From positions 1 through 43,092 of the forward strand of contig CAYXNR010000014.1 of assembly GCA_964466595.1 (NCBI GenBank): a stretch of DNA of 43,092 nt. Reading direction: 5' to 3'. The position numbers were made by a program, and so were the translations under genes. Source of the DNA: JABDGC01 sp964466595 (GTDB taxonomy: Bacteria; Pseudomonadota; Gammaproteobacteria; DSM-16500). A model generated the notes under the pieces. The model was not told the origin of the DNA. It was given only the letters and a program-made list of their open reading frames with translations, and did not search any database. Below are positions 40,100 to 43,092 of the stretch, in pieces (positions within the stretch are counted from its first letter, which is position 1; each line of letters starts with the position of its first letter).

Positions 40100-40128
40100 T
40101 TGCATCTCTTCCCTGTTTTTGCTATAAA
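40100..40128 (+). promoter_or_regulatory. Promoter of rpmB-rpmG(-mutM)
   Basis: TTGCAT (40100-40105) and TATAAA (40123-40128) are separated by exactly 17 nt and lie 34 nt before the rpmB start codon. Between the toxin operator and this promoter (39897-40099) I see only a small palindrome, ATCGCTTTAAGCGAT at 40051-40065, and no gene. Confidence 0.65.
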
Positions 40129-40162
40129 GAGCCTTCTTTTTAGACAGATTGAGTAGCTTGCA

Positions 40163-40405
40163 ATGGCAAAAGTATGTCCAATAACGGGTAAACGTCCTTT
40201 GATGGGTAATAATGTTTCCCACGCGAATAATAAGACCCGTCGACGTTTCCTTCCTAATCTTCAAAAACGCCGCCTATGGCTGGAAAGCAAAAAACGCTGG
40301 ATCACCCTACGCATTACGACAAGAGGCATTCGTATTATTGATAAGTATGGGATTGAAAAGGTCCTGGCTGATATCAAATTACGAGAAAAAGCTCTAGCCG
40401 CCTAA
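40163..40405 (+). CDS. rpmB: 50S ribosomal protein L28
   Basis: L28 is a small protein of the large ribosomal subunit. The 80-aa product begins MAKVCPITGKRPLMGNNVSH and contains KTRRRFLPNLQKRRLW and ITTRGIRIIDKYGIEKVL, matching the gammaproteobacterial form closely in length (E. coli 78 aa). It is followed 16 nt later by rpmG. Confidence 0.98.
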   Translation: MAKVCPITGKRPLMGNNVSHANNKTRRRFLPNLQKRRLWLESKKRWITLRITTRGIRIIDKYGIEKVLADIKLREKALAA

Positions 40406-40421
40406 TCGAGAGAGAAGAATC

Positions 40422-40619
40422 ATGCGCGAAATCATCAAATTATCATCTACAGGCAAAACCAAGCTTGGCAAACCGACTGGCACCTTTCGGACTATGACGA
40501 AAAATAAACGTAAAACTACCGAAAAATGCAAGTTCAAGCATTATGATCCACGTGCTTACAATACCAAAACTGGCAAATGCGGAATGCATGTGATCTTTGA
40601 AGAAACAAAGTTATCTTAA
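40422..40619 (+). CDS. rpmG: 50S ribosomal protein L33
   Basis: L33 is a small large-subunit protein. The 65-aa product has MREIIKLSSTGKTKLGKPTG, YTT-type FRTMTKNKRKT and the ending HVIFEETKLS. It is about ten residues longer than E. coli L33, mainly through an insertion (around RAYNTKTGKCGM) before the last strand. Only two cysteines are present, so it lacks the four-Cys zinc ribbon of the C+ type. GAGAGAAGAA precedes the ATG. Confidence 0.96.
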   Translation: MREIIKLSSTGKTKLGKPTGTFRTMTKNKRKTTEKCKFKHYDPRAYNTKTGKCGMHVIFEETKLS

Positions 40620-40639
40620 GTTTGCTTTAGCATCTTTTC

Positions 40640-41461
40640 ATGCCAGAACTACCAGAAGTCGAAGTTGTCCGTCTTGGTATTTCTCCTTTTGTTCTTCATC
40701 AAAAAATTGTGGATGTTATTGTAAGACAGCCGCAGTTACGCTTGCCCATTTCGCCTCAATTAAAAAAAAATTTAGTTGGCCAAACCATCTTGGAAGTGCT
40801 GCGTCGCGGGAAATACCTTTTATTGCTTACCTCAAGAGGCGCTTTGCTTTGTCACCTCGGCATGTCTGGGAGCTTGCGCCTCTTAAAAGAAGCTTCTCCT
40901 CCCCAAAAACATGATCATGTTGATTTTATTTTTGCAAAATATTGTTTGCGCTTTCAAGATCCACGCCGCTTTGGTCTGCTGCTCTTTATAAAGGGCAATC
41001 CTTTTGACCATCCCCTCTTGTCTGCGCTTGGACCCGAACCTTTCAGTAAAAGTTTTAGCTCAGCTTATCTATGGAAAAAAGCACAAAAACGAAAACTGCC
41101 TATTAAATCATTTTTAATGAACAGTAAAATTGTTGTCGGTATTGGCAATATTTATGCTAATGAAGCTTTATTTAAAGCTAACATTCATCCGCTCACCAGA
41201 GCAGCTTCTCTGAGTCAGGAACAATTTAAAAAACTGTGCTTCCACATCAAAGCGGTATTAAGTCAAGCTATTCGGCAAGGAGGAACCACTTTAAAAAATT
41301 TTGTGAGCAGTGAGGGAAAGCCCGGCTATTTCACACAACAATTACAAGTATATGGACGTGAGGGCAAACCCTGTTACCTGTGCGGAACCACCTTGGAGCT
41401 ACTGCGCCTCTCACAACGAGCAAGCGTTTTTTGTCCGCGCTGTCAGCCAAAGGAACATTAA
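40640..41461 (+). CDS. mutM: Formamidopyrimidine-DNA glycosylase
   Basis: MutM (Fpg) removes 8-oxoguanine and ring-opened purines from DNA and cleaves the strand by beta/delta elimination. The 273-aa product has the catalytic N-terminus PELPEVEVV (Pro2, Glu3), the Lys in LRRGKYLLL (residue 58), GIGNIYANEALF (helix-two-turn-helix) and the C-terminal zinc finger with CYLC...CPRC. The radC/rpmB-rpmG-mutM neighbourhood is that of E. coli. Confidence 0.97.
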   Translation: MPELPEVEVVRLGISPFVLHQKIVDVIVRQPQLRLPISPQLKKNLVGQTILEVLRRGKYLLLLTSRGALLCHLGMSGSLRLLKEASPPQKHDHVDFIFAKYCLRFQDPRRFGLLLFIKGNPFDHPLLSALGPEPFSKSFSSAYLWKKAQKRKLPIKSFLMNSKIVVGIGNIYANEALFKANIHPLTRAASLSQEQFKKLCFHIKAVLSQAIRQGGTTLKNFVSSEGKPGYFTQQLQVYGREGKPCYLCGTTLELLRLSQRASVFCPRCQPKEH

Positions 41462-41538
41462 CACTACAATAACGAAAAGAAGCGTGTTAGATTAAACCTC
41501 TTAAAAAAATAATGAAGCAAGAAGAGAGGTTTTTTTAC

Positions 41539-42741
41539 ATGTCCTTATTGCCGCATTTTCCACTTCATTTAAATCCGATGGCAATTTTTGGTATTGCCTT
41601 ATTATTAGGCTTAGTTGGCGGTGAGCTCGCTCGACGTAGTCGTTTTCTGCCTTTGATTTCAGGTTATCTTGCCATGGGTTTTTTAGTTGGCCCGGGGGGC
41701 TTTAATATCGTCAATGCTTCTGTGCTTTCCACTGCTCATATTTTCGTGGAAATATCTTTAAGCCTCATTTTATTCGAATTAGGAAAACATTTGGATTTTC
41801 GCTGGCTCTGGCGGGACAGAGGTCTTTTGTTTATGTGCCTTGCAGAATCTGGCTTGACCTTTGCTGCAATATTTTTTGTCTTCTTTTTAGGAATTCATTT
41901 ATCCTGGCTACAGTCTGCGCTAGCTGCAACCATTGCCATGGCCACCTCCCCAGCTGTGGTGATGCTGGTAGCACATGATCTTTCTGCAGAAGGTCCGGTT
42001 ACCCGGCGTACACTTTTTTTAACGAGCTTTAATAATTTATTATCCTTAATCGTTTTTACCTTCCTTCTACCCATGACCCAGGCCGACACCTTATCACCAA
42101 GCTTACAATTGCTTCATGCTACTTATCGCTTATTTGGCTCCTTTATTTTAGGAATGATCATGTTTGCTATAACAGAGGGCCTCGCCTATTTCACCGGTAA
42201 AAATAAAGAAAGCCAATTTGTTCTTTTTGTGGGGATGGTCATTTTAACTATCGGCCTTGCTGTAGCCTTGAATCTTTCTACTATGTTATCACTCATTGCC
42301 CTGGGCCTTGCTGCTCGTAACTTTGACCCGAAATATTTATTAATGGAAGTCGATTTTGGTTGGTTAGCCAGACTCTTTTTTATTCTGTTGTTTGTGGTTA
42401 CCGGTGTTCATTTACAACCGAAGGGTCTCTGGGGAGTAACGGGCATTATTTTCATTTTTATTTTCACGCGTTATCTCGCAAAAATAATCGGCTTAGGCTT
42501 GTTTGCAAAAATGAGTAAATTGACGACTAAACAAACCTTCGCTCTTAGTCTTGCTCTCATGCCTATGGCCAGCGTCGCCATTAGCATGTCTAACCTGCTG
42601 TTGGATTTTAATCCGAACTTTGGCCATACCCTCTTATTAGTGATCACAGGCGTTGTCACCTTCTTTGAAATTTTTGGTCCGATTGCAACACAATGGGCCT
42701 TTATTAGCACGCGCGAAGCTATTCCCAGCAGAGAATCTTAA
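41539..42741 (+). CDS. Cation:proton antiporter, KefB/CPA2 type
   Basis: A 400-aa integral membrane protein with about twelve hydrophobic segments and the Na+/H+ exchanger fold of the CPA2 family: GGELARRSRFLPLISGYLAMGFLVGPGG early, ISLSLILFELGKHLDFRWLW, and ATSPAVVMLVAHDL, the ion-site region. No cytoplasmic TrkA-N/RCK domain follows, so gating by glutathione as in KefB/C is unlikely. I use the ATG at 41539 (AGAGAGG 8 nt upstream) rather than one 27 nt earlier. The ion carried cannot be told from sequence. Confidence 0.88.
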   Translation: MSLLPHFPLHLNPMAIFGIALLLGLVGGELARRSRFLPLISGYLAMGFLVGPGGFNIVNASVLSTAHIFVEISLSLILFELGKHLDFRWLWRDRGLLFMCLAESGLTFAAIFFVFFLGIHLSWLQSALAATIAMATSPAVVMLVAHDLSAEGPVTRRTLFLTSFNNLLSLIVFTFLLPMTQADTLSPSLQLLHATYRLFGSFILGMIMFAITEGLAYFTGKNKESQFVLFVGMVILTIGLAVALNLSTMLSLIALGLAARNFDPKYLLMEVDFGWLARLFFILLFVVTGVHLQPKGLWGVTGIIFIFIFTRYLAKIIGLGLFAKMSKLTTKQTFALSLALMPMASVAISMSNLLLDFNPNFGHTLLLVITGVVTFFEIFGPIATQWAFISTREAIPSRES

Positions 42742-42743
42742 AC

Positions 42744-43092
42744 ATGTCAGGCTTATCTTCTTTTAAATCAAATGAAAAATTGACCATCGGCGTTGAACTC
42801 GAGCTGCAGCTTGTTAACTTACAAACTTTTAATCTCGCTCGAGAAGCAGAAGATTTTTTACGTCGTTTATCTTTACTCTCTTTTCCGGGTGAAATTAAAC
42901 CGGAAATTACCCAAGCCATGTTAGAGATTAATTCTTCTGTACATCTCTCTTATCCTTCTCTCTTGAAAGAATTAAAAATTCTACGTCATTTGATTGCAGA
43001 AGAAGCCTATCAAACCCACATTGGCGTTTGTGGCGGCGGCACGCATCCTTTTCAAAAATGGAAAGAACAGCGAATCTTTAGAACCGAACGTT
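42744..43092 (+). CDS. YbdK-like carboxylate-amine ligase, N-terminal part (runs off the window)
   Basis: The open frame from the ATG at 42744 continues to the last base (116 codons). It reads LTIGVELELQLVN, FPGEIKPEITQAMLEINSSV and IGVCGGGTHPFQKW, matching the start of the GCS2/YbdK family of glutamate-cysteine-ligase-like enzymes (the usual motif being GVE-E-QL and GTHPF--W). The substrate is not known. It begins 2 nt after the antiporter stop and is probably in the same transcript. Confidence 0.9.
   Translation, partial: MSGLSSFKSNEKLTIGVELELQLVNLQTFNLAREAEDFLRRLSLLSFPGEIKPEITQAMLEINSSVHLSYPSLLKELKILRHLIAEEAYQTHIGVCGGGTHPFQKWKEQRIFRTER

Noticed and set aside
39917..40264. Minus-strand reading frame of 115 codons overlapping the start of rpmB
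   Set aside because: It covers the rpmB promoter and the first part of rpmB antisense, has no ribosome-binding site and its sequence has no protein-like pattern.

Overview
The window looks like a chromosomal segment of a host-associated gammaproteobacterium, most likely in the Legionellales (Coxiella/Legionella relatives). The evidence is classic gammaproteobacterial gene order (hemA/lolB/tRNA-Gln/prs/rplY/pth/ychF; rppH-ptsP-lgt-thyA; coaBC-dut-algC; radC/rpmB-rpmG-mutM), a moderate to low GC feel, split glycine dehydrogenase genes, the absence of ispE from its usual place beside lolB (this order of bacteria uses the mevalonate route), and a cluster of effector-like genes including a eukaryotic-type protein kinase. 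The species assignment is inference.

Layout. 1-4.8 kb: housekeeping block hemA (partial, minus), lolB, tRNA-Gln, prs, rplY, pth, ychF. 4.8-5.7 kb: an unrecognised membrane protein followed by a hairpin repeat. 5.7-8.7 kb: rlmB and rnr on the minus strand. 8.8-10.5 kb: a small lipoprotein and a fatty-acid desaturase. 10.5-11.3 kb: an island built of nested inverted repeats around the debris of a transposase and a DUF559 gene. 11.3-15.7 kb: rppH-ptsP-lgt-thyA, minus. 15.8-18.3 kb: BtuCD-like ABC transporter plus dapB. 18.3-21.5 kb: a tiny lipoprotein, nfeD/slipin pair and a DUF47/Pit phosphate transporter pair.

21.3-28.8 kb is the unusual part: a three-unit array. Each unit reads, left to right, a copy of the 3' end of pit, a large convergent minus-strand gene, its promoter, and a ~120-bp element with inverted ends. 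The cargo genes are two divergent paralogues of unknown function (677 and 702 aa) and a 601-aa Ser/Thr kinase. Pit tails 1 and 3 are about 96% identical and MITE copies 1 and 3 are identical over 121 bp, although the cargo differs greatly or is unrelated. All three promoters share GCTATACT, and two have a TTAA-N7-TTAA-like box resembling the PmrA box of Legionella/Coxiella secretion genes. I read this as an effector-diversification cassette array; that interpretation is inference.

28.9-39.1 kb returns to metabolism: a lipoprotein, a 17-bp tandem repeat, gcvT-gcvH-gcvPA-gcvPB, a ubiquinone-type hydroxylase, algC, dut and coaBC (whose C-terminus is built from a palindromic element), then divergent radC. 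A RelE-type toxin/antitoxin pair with a palindromic operator splits radC from rpmB-rpmG-mutM. The window ends with a KefB-type antiporter and a partial YbdK-like carboxylate-amine ligase.
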